From NCBI RefSeq assembly GCF_019800665.1, contig NZ_JAHVKO010000001.1, positions 806,001 to 870,000 on the forward strand: DNA of 64,000 nucleotides. Reading direction: 5' to 3'. The notes under the pieces were generated by a model. That model worked only from the letters and a program-made list of their open reading frames with translations, was not told the origin of the DNA and made no database searches. The DNA is from Microbulbifer agarilyticus (GTDB taxonomy: Bacteria > Pseudomonadota > Gammaproteobacteria > Pseudomonadales > Cellvibrionaceae). Position numbers and translations under genes: made by a program. Shown here piece by piece: positions 46,654 to 57,445 of this stretch; the stretch's first letter is position 1, and every line of letters begins with the position of its first letter.

Positions 46654-47930
46654 CCGCGCTCACCGTCGGTGCCTTTCTCAACACTCTCTGGTGTCCGCTC
46701 CGGAAGCTCCGGCGGTGCCGATGCGTCACGGGCACCGGCGGCTTTACCGCGACGTCGTAGCTCCGGGTTGACTCGCTGCGCCGCAGGCGCGGCACTTTTC
46801 TTGGTGCGAACCGGCATATTTTCGGTAACGGCGGTAAGACGTGTCGTCACCAGCTCTTCCCCACCCTGCAATCCGCTCTGCAACACCGCAAACTCACCGT
46901 CGAAATGGGATACGACAACCGGCTGAATATGCAGTTTTCCGTCCTTCACAATCCAAACCCGGTTGCCGTCCTGTAGCGCCGTTAAAGGAATACGTACTTG
47001 CTGCCCCGCACTGCGGCCAGTAATTTCCACCCGCGCAAGATCATTCAATAGCAGGCGCGGTTCAGCCGGATTTTCCATGCTAAGAGGATCGGCCAGTTCA
47101 ATCAGCACACGCCCCAAGCGGCCCTGCTCTTCCAACACAGGAATAACACGCACGAATTCGCCCGCGCGCGACGCACCTAGAGGCCACTGACTGCCATGGA
47201 TCCGGACCTTGGCACTGGGGGTGTTTAGCTGCGGTAATTGCCGAGCGGGCACTTCGACCTCGATTTGGAAGCGGTCTGCCCCGGCGACGGTATACATTAT
47301 GGTGCCCGGTGCGACCCGATCACCGACGTCCACGCTGCGGGCCACCAGCAACGCGTTAAAGGGAGCACTAATTTGGGTTAACCTCAGATCGCGCTCTGCC
47401 AGTTTCACCTGTGCCTCCGCCGCATCCACCCGCGCACGAGCGGCAGCCAATTGCGGTTCACGAAGCACCAGCGAGAGGTCCGCATCAGGCAGTGAGCTTC
47501 CCAGCAACTCGTACTCTTCCTCAGCGACCAGGCGCTGCCCCTGCTCCTGCTGGAGTTCCGCGCGGCGTTCCGCCAGGGCGCTGCGCGCTGACTGCAAAGC
47601 AAGCTGATACGGCTCCCGCTCAATTTGCAAAAGTCGCTGACCTTTCTCAACGGTCGAACCGGGACCGAGATCGTAATTCAACCACTCTACCCGACCGTCT
47701 ACCTGCGGTTGCAGCTCGACCTCTTCACGTGCGGTAACCTTGCCGAGAGCCTGAATTGTGAGGGGAAATTCGCCGCGCTCCGCCTGCGTCACCTCCACCA
47801 GTAGCGGCGGTGCCTTGCGCTCCCCCCGCTGCATGGTTGGCTTTTCTCGCAGTAGCCAACTGGAGACAGCAGACGCCAACACGATCAGCAAGATCGGGAT
47901 GGCTATATTCCAGTTGATTTTGTTTAGCAT
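46650..47930 (-). CDS. RND efflux periplasmic adaptor (MFP)
   Basis: About 426 residues. An N-terminal membrane anchor (NWNIAIPILLIVLASAVSSWLL) is followed by lipoyl and coiled-coil hairpin domains (VTAREEVELQPQVDGRVEWLNYDLGPGSTVEKGQ, cited by LQPQVDGRVEWLN; helical part about 95-190) and beta-barrel domains. The C-terminal 50 residues are Pro/Glu/Arg-rich and probably disordered. ATG 47930 has GGAG five bases upstream and fits better than the ATG at 47975, which has no site. It links the pump to the outer membrane factor. Confidence 0.88.
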   Translation of the reverse strand: MLNKINWNIAIPILLIVLASAVSSWLLREKPTMQRGERKAPPLLVEVTQAERGEFPLTIQALGKVTAREEVELQPQVDGRVEWLNYDLGPGSTVEKGQRLLQIEREPYQLALQSARSALAERRAELQQEQGQRLVAEEEYELLGSSLPDADLSLVLREPQLAAARARVDAAEAQVKLAERDLRLTQISAPFNALLVARSVDVGDRVAPGTIMYTVAGADRFQIEVEVPARQLPQLNTPSAKVRIHGSQWPLGASRAGEFVRVIPVLEEQGRLGRVLIELADPLSMENPAEPRLLLNDLARVEITGRSAGQQVRIPLTALQDGNRVWIVKDGKLHIQPVVVSHFDGEFAVLQSGLQGGEELVTTRLTAVTENMPVRTKKSAAPAAQRVNPELRRRGKAAGARDASAPPELPERTPESVEKGTDGERG

Positions 47931-47995
47931 TACCGCTCCGGCTACTCGGCCACTCAGGGCCGATTGCTTATCCAATGAGTGTCAGGACACTTCGC

Positions 47996-49459
47996 TCAAT
48001 CTACCTGAGTGCTATAGACATCCAGCTCCACAGGTAATGGCTCGGGGAGATCTTCAACGGGTAGCCCCCCCGACAATGCGCGATACAACGTGACCCTGTT
48101 TTCCAGGAGCTCCCGCCGTGCCGTCAAGATTTCGCGCTGCAATAACTGTTGGTTGTTGGTTGACGACAGTACGTTGAGAAAATCAACAGAGCCCTGGCCA
48201 TAGGCGCGGCGCTGCCGCAGCGTAATCTGATCAGCCAGCTGGGTGCGGGTTTCCAGATAAGACAAGCGGGTACGAATCGCCTGCTCATTTATCAGCGCCT
48301 GCTCAACCTCGGACAACGCTTGCATTACGGTATTTCGAAACAGGGCCCAACGCTCCTGCTCCGCAGCGGCCTGCTCACGTTTGCGCGCGGCCAGATTACC
48401 GCCATCAAAAATTACGCCTTCCAGCGCGAGGCTCAAGTTCAGTAACCAATCGTTGGCAATATCCGAAATGGATGTACCGCCGCCGGAGAAAAACATGTCG
48501 AAAGACAGCGTCGGCAACCGCTCGGCCCAAGCTTGCGCGGACAAATAGTGTCCCTGCAATACCTCCCGCTGGGCGCGTTGAACATCTGGTCGGCGCAGCA
48601 ACAGTGCTGTGGGGAAGCCGGTATCCGGCAACGCCGGTAAGACAGGTAACCCGGCATCCACAAATGCGGCTGGCGGCAACGCATCCGCACTCATACCCAG
48701 CAAGGCAGCCAGCTGCGTCAGCAGCAGGTCAGCATTCGCCCGACTCTGGGCAAGATCCTGCAGCGATTGCTGAACCAGCTGCCGCTGCTGCAATACATCC
48801 GCTGCTGCAATAATCCCGCTACCAAAACGTAACTCCAGCGCGCGCAGGGTTTTTTCGTTTACTTCGAGCTGCGCGCTGAGGAGATGTTCCTGGCCACGCT
48901 GCTCCTGCAACTGCAACCAGACACCAGCAACTTCGGCCGCGAGCGTGAGCGCTGCAGTCTGCACATTCATTTCCTGCGCCAGGCGGCCCGCTTCCGCAGC
49001 GCGCGCGCCACTGCGCACACGCCCCCACAAGTCCACCTCGTAACTCGCCGCGAGATTGCCGGTCCAGGTATTTCCCTGGTTCTCACCACCGGCAAAATCG
49101 AAGCCATCACTGGAAGAGCGCTTCTGCTCCGTGTTTTCCAGCCGCCCGGTCAACCGGGGCCAGAAACCACTGCGCGCCTGCGCCGCCACCGCATCCGCCT
49201 GCGCAAGGCGCCAGTAGGTAGCCTGTAAATCCGGGTTTTCCGCCAGCGCATAGTGAACCAAGACATCGAGCCTCGAATCGCCGAAGCTCTGCCACCAACG
49301 CTGCGCCATGTGCGCATTGCCGCTGGCCACAAACTGGTTCGGCAGGCCCAGCGATTCCTGTGGCAGCTGCGGTGGTAACGGGGGCGCACTGCTGCATCCA
49401 GCAAGACCCAGGGCTGCCGCAAACCCACTTATTCCAATTAATTTCGGCAGCTTGCCCAT
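47996..49459 (-). CDS. Outer membrane factor lipoprotein (NodT/TolC family)
   Basis: A 487-residue outer membrane efflux channel. The signal peptide ends in the lipobox LAGC, so Cys22 is lipidated. The body is the NodT-type repeat of long helices (LAASYEVDLWGRVRSGARAAEAGRLAQE, cited by YEVDLWGRVRSGARAAEA; LRRPDVQRAQREVL). It is the first gene of the operon, 65 bases before the adaptor, and the only clear channel partner for this pump in the window. Confidence 0.92.
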   Translation of the reverse strand: MGKLPKLIGISGFAAALGLAGCSSAPPLPPQLPQESLGLPNQFVASGNAHMAQRWWQSFGDSRLDVLVHYALAENPDLQATYWRLAQADAVAAQARSGFWPRLTGRLENTEQKRSSSDGFDFAGGENQGNTWTGNLAASYEVDLWGRVRSGARAAEAGRLAQEMNVQTAALTLAAEVAGVWLQLQEQRGQEHLLSAQLEVNEKTLRALELRFGSGIIAAADVLQQRQLVQQSLQDLAQSRANADLLLTQLAALLGMSADALPPAAFVDAGLPVLPALPDTGFPTALLLRRPDVQRAQREVLQGHYLSAQAWAERLPTLSFDMFFSGGGTSISDIANDWLLNLSLALEGVIFDGGNLAARKREQAAAEQERWALFRNTVMQALSEVEQALINEQAIRTRLSYLETRTQLADQITLRQRRAYGQGSVDFLNVLSSTNNQQLLQREILTARRELLENRVTLYRALSGGLPVEDLPEPLPVELDVYSTQVD

Positions 49460-49887
49460 GAAGTCCGTTTGCCCTAGCAGTTTGCTTTAGAGAAACTCGT
49501 TTTAATTATCAAAGCTAATAACGGGTGTACCAAGACGATTTACCTTTGTTTACCCAAACCATGCTTTTTAGGTGGATGACCATTGGGCCATGCACCAGAA
49601 ACAGCGGCTGACTTCTCGGGTCGAGCCGATTTTCCTGCAAACGGCCCAAATGGCAGGACACTCTTCCGAAATGCCCCACCAAAAAAAGTGATCACAAACG
49701 TGAAATTGGCTCTGGGCTCCGCTATGATGGCGCAGCAATTGATCATGCACTGTGCATCCCGTGACTGACTATACGGCCGCAGCCTTTCACGACGGGTATC
49801 GCCCATTGAATCTACGGTAATTTGCCTACCATAGACGCGTGCGTGATCGAGAATCCCTTGTTTACTGACCATGTACGGGTTCAACAC
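49460..49887. other. 428-base intergenic region between efflux operon and gcdH
   Basis: It should hold the divergent promoters of the efflux operon and gcdH. Besides the candidate operator at 49684-49698 (listed separately), I see no convincing gene; the one longer minus-strand frame has no ribosome site and an atypical Cys/Pro-rich composition. No regulator gene for either operon lies here. Confidence 0.5.
49684..49698. promoter_or_regulatory. Candidate operator upstream of gcdH
   Basis: AAAAGTGATCACAAA with core GTGATCAC, 190 bases before the gcdH start, is identical to the sequence upstream of the CaiB/BaiF CoA-transferase gene (36609-36623). Confidence 0.45.
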
Positions 49888-51072
<1,185 letters not shown>

Positions 51073-51260
51073 GAGCCTGTACTCCGCGCGCCCCTAGGGC
51101 CCATAATCTGGGCAACTGAGGGCGCGCGCTACTACCGCCCGGTAGCCAAATTCTGCCGGCACATCCTTACGACGCCAGTGTTTTGGCGCCCTCTTCCCGT
51201 TCGACAGGTGCTTTTTAGCCCGCATTACCCCTTACTCTGCACCCACGTGGCCAGGACCGG

Positions 51261-51878
51261 ATGGAACAACTTCTTTACTGGTGTGACCTAATCGGTATCG
51301 TCATTTTCGCCTTTACCGGAGTATTGGCCGCGGGTCACAAACAGATGGATCTATTTGGTGCCGTAGTCCTCGCCTGTGTCACCGCCACCGGTGGCGGAAC
51401 CATTCGCGATATCATTCTGAATGTACCGGTTTTCTGGCTCCACAATAGCCATTATCTGGGTATTGCCGCGGCCACCGGTGTAGCCAGTTTTTACGTGATT
51501 CGCTATTTCAGTGTGCCCATGCGGCTGCTGATGATCGCCGACGCAGCGGGCCTGGCGGTTTTCGTCGTGATTGGCACACAAAAAGCGCTAAACCTCGGTT
51601 TTTCGCCGGGGATCGCCATTGTGATGGGCGTGATGACCGGCACGTTTGGCGGGCTTATTCGCGATATCCTGTGTGGCGATATTCCCCTATTACTGAGGCG
51701 GGAAATTTATGCCACTGCAGCCTTGAGTGGCGCTGCCGCACTGGTGATACTGGACGACCTTGGCATGCTGCCCGGGGAAATCGTGGTAGCCATCGCAATA
51801 CTGGTCACTCTGTCGATCCGCTTGGCAGCCTTGCGCTGGAACCTGTCCGCGCCAATCGCCCGCTTCGGGCCGGAGTGA
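51261..51878 (+). CDS. TRIC-type cation channel family protein (YadS/UPF0126)
   Basis: A 205-residue protein with about seven membrane helices built from two similar halves. Each half carries the TRIC glycine-rich motif: ATGGGTIRDIIL in the first and GTFGGLIRDILCGDIP in the second. Bacterial TRIC proteins form trimeric channels with pores for potassium or sodium; the physiological role is unclear. It stands alone, 188 bases after gcdH. Confidence 0.92.
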   Translation: MEQLLYWCDLIGIVIFAFTGVLAAGHKQMDLFGAVVLACVTATGGGTIRDIILNVPVFWLHNSHYLGIAAATGVASFYVIRYFSVPMRLLMIADAAGLAVFVVIGTQKALNLGFSPGIAIVMGVMTGTFGGLIRDILCGDIPLLLRREIYATAALSGAAALVILDDLGMLPGEIVVAIAILVTLSIRLAALRWNLSAPIARFGPE

Positions 51879-51917
51879 GACACCAGCAGTCGTATTATTT
51901 GGATTCAGAACTGTCTT

Positions 51918-53636
51918 ATGCCGTTACCCTCTTCCACTTTGTTGCGCCTGTTGCGACGGTCCTCCGCTCGCCGTATCTGCCTCACCGCATTACTGACACT
52001 GCCTATCCTACTGAGCGGCTGTACGCGCGAAGATCCAGCGGAGCCCGTATCCCCCAGCCGACTGATCCCAAAGTCCTGCTGGTTTGATACTGAGGCAAGC
52101 TGGCCAACTACCCAGTGCTTCATGATGGAAGTGCCTGAAGATCACGCAAAACCCGAGGGCCGTAAGATTCAGTTCCCGGTGGTGCGCTTTTATGCAGAGA
52201 TCAGTGACCCGGATAAAGAACCGTTATTACACCTGGGTGCCGGCGGTCCAGGAGCTAGCCTGGGACTGGAACCCCAGAATGCCAGTGACTGGCTGTGGGT
52301 GAATTACTCGTCCATGACGGTAGAAGATGGTCGCGACCTGATTGTTATGGATCCGCGCGGCACCGGCATGGCGAGCCCCAAACTCTCCTGCGATGAGTTT
52401 ATTGAAGACGCAGACCTCGCATTTACACGCCGCTTAAGCAGTGATGAAGAAGCGCGGGTATTTACCTATAGCATGGAGCGCTGCTACAGCCGGCTCAGTG
52501 CAATAGCCGACCTTTCCCAATACAATAGCGCGGTGGTTGCACAGGATGTGGAAGCCCTGCGTAAAGCGCTCGGCATTCCCAAACTGAACCTGTACGGCGT
52601 GTCCTATTCAACCCGCTACGCGTTAACCGTGGCCCGCGACTTCCCTGAATCCGTACGTGCGATGGTGCTGAACAGTGCCGTCTTCCCGGAGATTATCTAC
52701 ACGCAAAAACTGCCCAAAGATGTCACGGCCGCGTATCAGCGCGGAGTTGATTACTGTCGCAAAGACAAGGATTGCAACAAGCGCTACCCCGACCTCGAAC
52801 AACGTCTGGAAGCACGAGTGCAGGCATTGGATGAGTCTCCGCTCGTGGTGGAGACAGGTAATATCCGCGCGGGCCAGCAGTACCCATTCGTGCTAAGTGG
52901 CCAGCGGCTATTACGGGTACTCTTCCAGGCCCTGTACAACGAGGGTTTCTACAAAGAACTTCCGGCGATAATCGAAGAACTGGAATCGGATCAGGCAGAA
53001 TTACTCAAGCCTTCCATTGCCAGTTTTATGGGATTGGTACTCGACCCCAACTTTGGTGATGCCGCGGGCATTAGCCATTTTTGCTTTGAGGAAGCGCCCT
53101 TCGTCGACTTCGACGAGGCAAGCCAACTCGCGGCAAAGAGCGGCATCCTCGGCAGTTCTGTGCGTGCGGACATCGATATGATGCAGATGCAGTGTCGAAT
53201 CTGGGCCATGCCCGCCGCACCCATGCTGGAATCACAAGCCATTCAAACTTCGGTACCCACACTGGTCATGCACGGCGCCCTGGACCCGGTGCTATCGGTT
53301 GACGATGCGAATATTGCGCGCAAGAAGCTGCCCAATCACCAGTGGGTACTCTTCCCCGAACTGTCCCACGATGTCATTTCGGCGAGCGAATGCGCGGAAC
53401 AAGCCGCGGCGGACTTCCTGGACCACCCGGAATCGTCAATCGCGGAAAGTGTACTCAGCTGTCGAAAAGAAGAGCTTGAGCGGCAAGCGCAGCTGGAGGC
53501 AAAAATTGCCGAATTGGAATCTCAGCGCGCGCAAGAGGAAGGTAAGCAGTCCCCGCTCCCCGACGAAGCGTCACGGGCAGAGGGCCAACGGCACACCCCA
53601 ACCGTAAGTGGAAGTCGCTATACGGAAAACCCATAA
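51918..53636 (+). CDS. Lipoprotein alpha/beta hydrolase (proline iminopeptidase/TAP-like)
   Basis: A 572-residue alpha/beta hydrolase with a signal peptide ending in LLSGC, so Cys35 should be lipidated and the enzyme exported. LGAGGPGASLG is the oxyanion region, Ser229 in YGVSYSTRYAL the nucleophile, MHGALDPVLS the Asp region and ELSHDVIS the His region. A TAP-like C-terminal part is followed by a charged coiled-coil tail (about 510-555, EELERQAQLEAKIAELES) that the family normally lacks. Peptidase activity on short peptides is likely. The start is supported by the lipoprotein signal, not by a strong ribosome site. Confidence 0.85.
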   Translation: MPLPSSTLLRLLRRSSARRICLTALLTLPILLSGCTREDPAEPVSPSRLIPKSCWFDTEASWPTTQCFMMEVPEDHAKPEGRKIQFPVVRFYAEISDPDKEPLLHLGAGGPGASLGLEPQNASDWLWVNYSSMTVEDGRDLIVMDPRGTGMASPKLSCDEFIEDADLAFTRRLSSDEEARVFTYSMERCYSRLSAIADLSQYNSAVVAQDVEALRKALGIPKLNLYGVSYSTRYALTVARDFPESVRAMVLNSAVFPEIIYTQKLPKDVTAAYQRGVDYCRKDKDCNKRYPDLEQRLEARVQALDESPLVVETGNIRAGQQYPFVLSGQRLLRVLFQALYNEGFYKELPAIIEELESDQAELLKPSIASFMGLVLDPNFGDAAGISHFCFEEAPFVDFDEASQLAAKSGILGSSVRADIDMMQMQCRIWAMPAAPMLESQAIQTSVPTLVMHGALDPVLSVDDANIARKKLPNHQWVLFPELSHDVISASECAEQAAADFLDHPESSIAESVLSCRKEELERQAQLEAKIAELESQRAQEEGKQSPLPDEASRAEGQRHTPTVSGSRYTENP

Positions 53637-53756
53637 GATTTCACCGCAGTGATTAGCGTACCTGTTTGCGTTCCAGGAGTGTCTCTTTAGGCGCTGGACA
53701 AATCCGTTCCAGCAGCTTAATTTGAGGCGTTATAAAGACAATAAAAAGCAGTTGAT

Positions 53757-54617
53757 ATGAATTATCAGGGTGTGATTGAAGTCGCCGAGCTGGCTGAACT
53801 GCAGAAGCAGCAGAGCCTTGGAGATGGCCAGCTGGTCGTCCTGGATTGCCGCTATGACCTGGCTGATACGGAAGCCGGGCAGCAGGCGTTTGAACAAGCA
53901 CATATCCCCGGCGCTCAGTATGCATGTCTGCACCGGGACCTCTCCGCACCTACCGAGCGCTACGGCGGTCGTCATCCCCTCCCTACCGCACAGCAATTTT
54001 CTGAATTTGCCCGCAGCCGGGGTATCAGCGAACACACACAGGTTGTGCTGTACGATGCACAGCGCTTTGCCTTCGCCGCGCGCGCCTGGTGGCTGCTGCG
54101 CCATTTTGGCCACACCAATGTTGCAATTTTGAACGGTGGTTTCGGTGCCTGGCAGGCTTCGGGTATGGCAATTGAGGCTGGCGCACCGCCAGCGTCCGCA
54201 CCCGGCGACTTTACCGCGAAAACTCAGACTGGCGAGCTGCTGAGCTATAGCGATATCTACCCCAACCTGGAAACGCCGCCATGGAAGCTGGTTGACGCCC
54301 GTGAGAACAAGCGGTTTCTCGGTAACGAAGAGCCGATTGATCCAATTGCCGGGCATATTCCCGGTGCAATCAATAAGCCGTGGCAGGAAGTAACGGACGA
54401 GGAAGGCAAGATTTTGCCACTGAGTGCGCTGCAAGCGCACTGGCAAAGCATCCCGGCGGATGATGCCATCGTGTGTTATTGCGGATCAGGCGTTACCGCC
54501 TGTGTAAACCTGTTTTCGCTGCATTTGATTGGCCGCGAGGCCCGCTTGTATGCGGGCAGCTGGAGTGATTGGTGCGCGCACATTCTTCATCCGCGCAACG
54601 CACCAGTCAAAGCCTAA
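53757..54617 (+). CDS. Sulfurtransferase, two-domain rhodanese
   Basis: A 286-residue protein with two rhodanese domains (about 5-140 and 150-280). The catalytic loop in the second domain is Cys242 in YCGSGVTACVN, the form found in 3-mercaptopyruvate sulfurtransferases; thiosulfate rhodaneses usually have CRKGVTA. The first domain is inactive (no Cys). WKLVDARENKRFLGNEEPID and GHIPGAINKPW are standard elements. It converges on msrA with an eight-base gap. Confidence 0.92.
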   Translation: MNYQGVIEVAELAELQKQQSLGDGQLVVLDCRYDLADTEAGQQAFEQAHIPGAQYACLHRDLSAPTERYGGRHPLPTAQQFSEFARSRGISEHTQVVLYDAQRFAFAARAWWLLRHFGHTNVAILNGGFGAWQASGMAIEAGAPPASAPGDFTAKTQTGELLSYSDIYPNLETPPWKLVDARENKRFLGNEEPIDPIAGHIPGAINKPWQEVTDEEGKILPLSALQAHWQSIPADDAIVCYCGSGVTACVNLFSLHLIGREARLYAGSWSDWCAHILHPRNAPVKA

Positions 54618-54625
54618 AGCTGGAA

Positions 54626-55255
54626 TCAGCGCAGTAGGCAGGCACCCGTTCCCGCCAAGCCACAATAGCCACCGGGATTTTTCGCCAGATACTGCTGGTG
54701 ATCTTCTTCCGCATAGAAGAACGTTGGGGCAAGCTCGATGGCGGTGGTGATCGCACCAAACCCCTTTTCTCCCAGTGCCTGCTGGAAAGCCGCTTCCGAA
54801 GCACGTGCCTGCTCGGCCTGATCGTCGCTGTAGGTGTAGATCACGGAGCGATATTGGGTTCCGAGGTCGTTACCCTGGCGCATACCCTGGGTTGGATCAT
54901 GCTCTTCCCAGAAGCGACGCAGCAGTTCCCCATAACTGACTTTCGCAGGGTCAAATACCACCAGCACCACTTCCGCGTGGCCTGTGCCACCGGTGCACAC
55001 CTCGCGGTAATTCGGGTTTGGTGTAACGCCGCCGGCATAGCCTACCGCCGTCACCCAAACGCCCTCTATCTCCCAGAACAGACGCTCGGCACCCCAGAAG
55101 CAGCCCATTCCAAACACCGCCTGCTCCATTCCTTCAGGGAATGGCGGCACCATCGCGTTGCCGGAAACAAAGTGCTTACCAGAGATCGGCATAGGCTCCG
55201 CGCGACCTGGCAGAGCCTCGTCTGGGGTAGGAATACGGGATTTATCGAACTGCAT
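54626..55255 (-). CDS. msrA: Peptide-methionine (S)-S-oxide reductase MsrA
   Basis: A 209-residue repair enzyme reducing methionine S-sulfoxide in proteins. The catalytic Cys52 lies in [13 protein letters not shown], the same position as in E. coli MsrA. The middle shows [27 protein letters not shown], cited by [15 protein letters not shown], and the C-terminus ends with CLLR, with likely recycling Cys. The N-terminal 45 residues match the longer enterobacterial type. No msrB is beside it. Confidence 0.95.
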   Translation of the reverse strand: MQFDKSRIPTPDEALPGRAEPMPISGKHFVSGNAMVPPFPEGMEQAVFGMGCFWGAERLFWEIEGVWVTAVGYAGGVTPNPNYREVCTGGTGHAEVVLVVFDPAKVSYGELLRRFWEEHDPTQGMRQGNDLGTQYRSVIYTYSDDQAEQARASEAAFQQALGEKGFGAITTAIELAPTFFYAEEDHQQYLAKNPGGYCGLAGTGACLLR

Positions 55256-55295
55256 GGTGTGTACCTCAAATATCCGTTCTCGCCGACGGCTTGAA

Positions 55296-55913
55296 CTATT
55301 CGCCTGCGAGCATAATACAGCCGGAGGCCTTCATTGGTTGCGAAGTCTGCCACTCGAAGTATTGCGCGTCGAGTTTTTCTACCGCCCGTTCGCCCAGGCG
55401 GCGAAATGGGGAGCGCCCCGGGTCTACCAGCATCACCCGCCCTACCCCCGCACGCAATGCCCGGCGGGTCAGATTAAACAGCAGGGGCTCCAACTGGTCC
55501 CAGAAGCAGATATCCGTGCCGATGACCGCGTCAAACTCGCCCAGCGCGGTCTCAGTGACTTTCTCATACCGGCACTGCCAGGTAGTAATCTCGACACCAT
55601 TGAGTGCCGCATGGTAATTCGCAAATGGAAATACGCTGGGATCGGCGTCCAGGGATGTCACTTTCGCATCAAACGCTTTCGCGCAGAAAATACCACCCAG
55701 CCCCCAGCCACATCCCAGATCCAGCACCCGCGCCCCTTTTTTTAGCGGGTGCTTCTTCAGGTAATCCATCGTGAGGCATGAACTCTTCCAGAACTTGTTC
55801 CCATGCAAACTGGCGTCGCCCGCCTCCCTGCGCAGTTTGCGCATGTCCGGGTGTGCATTTTTCCGCACCAGCAAACCAAACATGGAACGGCTTAGAGAAT
55901 CACTTTCAGCCAA
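55296..55913 (-). CDS. Class I SAM-dependent methyltransferase
   Basis: A 205-residue Rossmann-fold methyltransferase. The SAM site is [19 protein letters not shown] (motif I, about 79-97), followed by [17 protein letters not shown] and [19 protein letters not shown]. The WDQ-type loop and KxxxxK-poor tail resemble the METTL21/protein-lysine and EEF1A-type methyltransferases, but the bacterial substrate is unknown. A 16-residue prefix ([16 protein letters not shown]) precedes the core. It is close to the divergent start of the porin region. Confidence 0.82.
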   Translation of the reverse strand: MAESDSLSRSMFGLLVRKNAHPDMRKLRREAGDASLHGNKFWKSSCLTMDYLKKHPLKKGARVLDLGCGWGLGGIFCAKAFDAKVTSLDADPSVFPFANYHAALNGVEITTWQCRYEKVTETALGEFDAVIGTDICFWDQLEPLLFNLTRRALRAGVGRVMLVDPGRSPFRRLGERAVEKLDAQYFEWQTSQPMKASGCIMLAGE

Positions 55914-56134
55914 TGGACTACTCCAGACGGGATTAAGTTAACGATATGGCCGGGCGGAGAAATTCGCGGAAAGAATGTTGCCCCTGCCAAATATGTGCAG
56001 TGTACCCATTCCTCGGTACCAGTTCAGCCAGCTGGTCTATTTTTGCTGATGAGCCGCCATAAGGGCGTGCCCTTAAATAGCCTTTGGCGCTTGGCCGGGC
56101 ACACGCATCACATTCTGTATCAAGAGGCACAGAA

Positions 56135-57400
56135 ATGCATAAACACACTCGCAGACAATTGCTGGCAGCTGCTGCCCTGCTTTTGGTCGGCGAGAGTTAC
56201 GCCGTACCGATCTATGAAGGCCCTGACGTCACCCTATCGATGACCGGGTACTTTACCGCGCACATGGTGAACTCCTATGGAGAAACCATTATGCAGGATG
56301 GTGCGTCGCGAATTGCGTTTAAGCTCGACACCCCTGCCTACGGCGGCTGGGATACGGGATTTCACCTCGAGTGGGGGGTCGCCGCCATTTCATCTGCGCA
56401 AGATTTGATTGTACAGGGGGACCAGCAGGTATCCCCGGACAACCGCGACTTGTCCCTGTATCTGCGCCAGGGAAATGCCCACGCGGAGCATGAGAAATGG
56501 GGACGATTCTCTGCGGGCAAACAATGGGGCGCCTACTACGAAGTCACCTATATAACTGACTGGTACAACGTATCCGGTGGCCTGGCGAGCGGCACCTATT
56601 CATACGGGACCGATGGTGGTAGCACCGGCAGCGGCCGCGCCGACAGCGCGCTCGCCTGGCGCAAGGCCTGGGAGTTCGACAACAGCGAATTCAAGATCGC
56701 TATCCAGCGCGCCGCCCATGTAGCTGACCTCAATATCAACATACGCGATGCGTTTGGCCCGAACACCCTATTCGTGTGTCCGCCGCGGGATTGTGAGTTT
56801 GGACAAAGCCACGGTATTGCCATGGTTTACCGCGCTAAAGTAGGCAAAGGCATCATGCTGGGAGCCGCCTATAACCGGGTGAAACTCGACATCAGTTCAA
56901 ATAATGGCGAGGTTTTCGAATTCGTAAATGGTGAAACCATCCTGATCGCGAAGAACGTGCCGATCAATGCGAGCACCAACACCTGGGCGAGTGCCGTTGG
57001 GGCCTATTACGGAGGCGATCCGTTTACCAAAGGATGGTACGTCGCCGGCGTCGTGCAACGCTCTCAGAACAACGAGCTGGCTCCGGTTGGTGCGGTAACG
57101 GGTATAACGAACTTCTTTGATGCCAAGGGCTCCGAGTCGTTCATCAGCTACACCTGGGGTGCCAACGATTGCTACTCGCTCTATGGCGGACACAACTATT
57201 TGGTATCCGACGACCCGTCTTTTGACGCCGCTCTTGTAGAAGATAACCGATTCAAGCTGGCTCAGTACTATTACGGTTTCCAGTATCAGTGGAACAAACG
57301 GGTACGTCTGTATATGGAGAATGCGGCCGATGCGAGCAACCGGGTTGCGCGCCCGGTAGCGAGTGACTTTATAGCCGTCGGCTTTCGAATCGACATCTGA
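56135..57400 (+). CDS. Outer membrane porin (barrel protein)
   Basis: A 421-residue exported protein. The signal peptide is MHKHTRRQLLAAAALLLVGESYAVP, cut near SYA. The mature part has beta-barrel features of general porins: DVTLSMTGYFTAHMV at the start, WGRFSAGKQWGAYYEV, SGRADSALAWRKAWEF, and a terminal strand VASDFIAVGFRIDI, though the last residue is Ile, not the usual Phe. It contains two Cys pairs (CPPRDC). ATG 56135 has AAGAGG upstream; an upstream in-frame ATG at 56084 would spoil the signal peptide. Specificity is unknown. Confidence 0.82.
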   Translation: MHKHTRRQLLAAAALLLVGESYAVPIYEGPDVTLSMTGYFTAHMVNSYGETIMQDGASRIAFKLDTPAYGGWDTGFHLEWGVAAISSAQDLIVQGDQQVSPDNRDLSLYLRQGNAHAEHEKWGRFSAGKQWGAYYEVTYITDWYNVSGGLASGTYSYGTDGGSTGSGRADSALAWRKAWEFDNSEFKIAIQRAAHVADLNINIRDAFGPNTLFVCPPRDCEFGQSHGIAMVYRAKVGKGIMLGAAYNRVKLDISSNNGEVFEFVNGETILIAKNVPINASTNTWASAVGAYYGGDPFTKGWYVAGVVQRSQNNELAPVGAVTGITNFFDAKGSESFISYTWGANDCYSLYGGHNYLVSDDPSFDAALVEDNRFKLAQYYYGFQYQWNKRVRLYMENAADASNRVARPVASDFIAVGFRIDI

Positions 57401-57445
57401 TACGCTTGCGCTCTGAGTAACTATTCGATGCCGGAGCAGTAGACC

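Noticed and set aside
44680..46926. Plus-strand open frame of 748 codons opposite the RND pump
   Set aside because: The composition (His/Gln/Arg-rich, no domain) is that of an antisense shadow; the minus-strand pump is certain.
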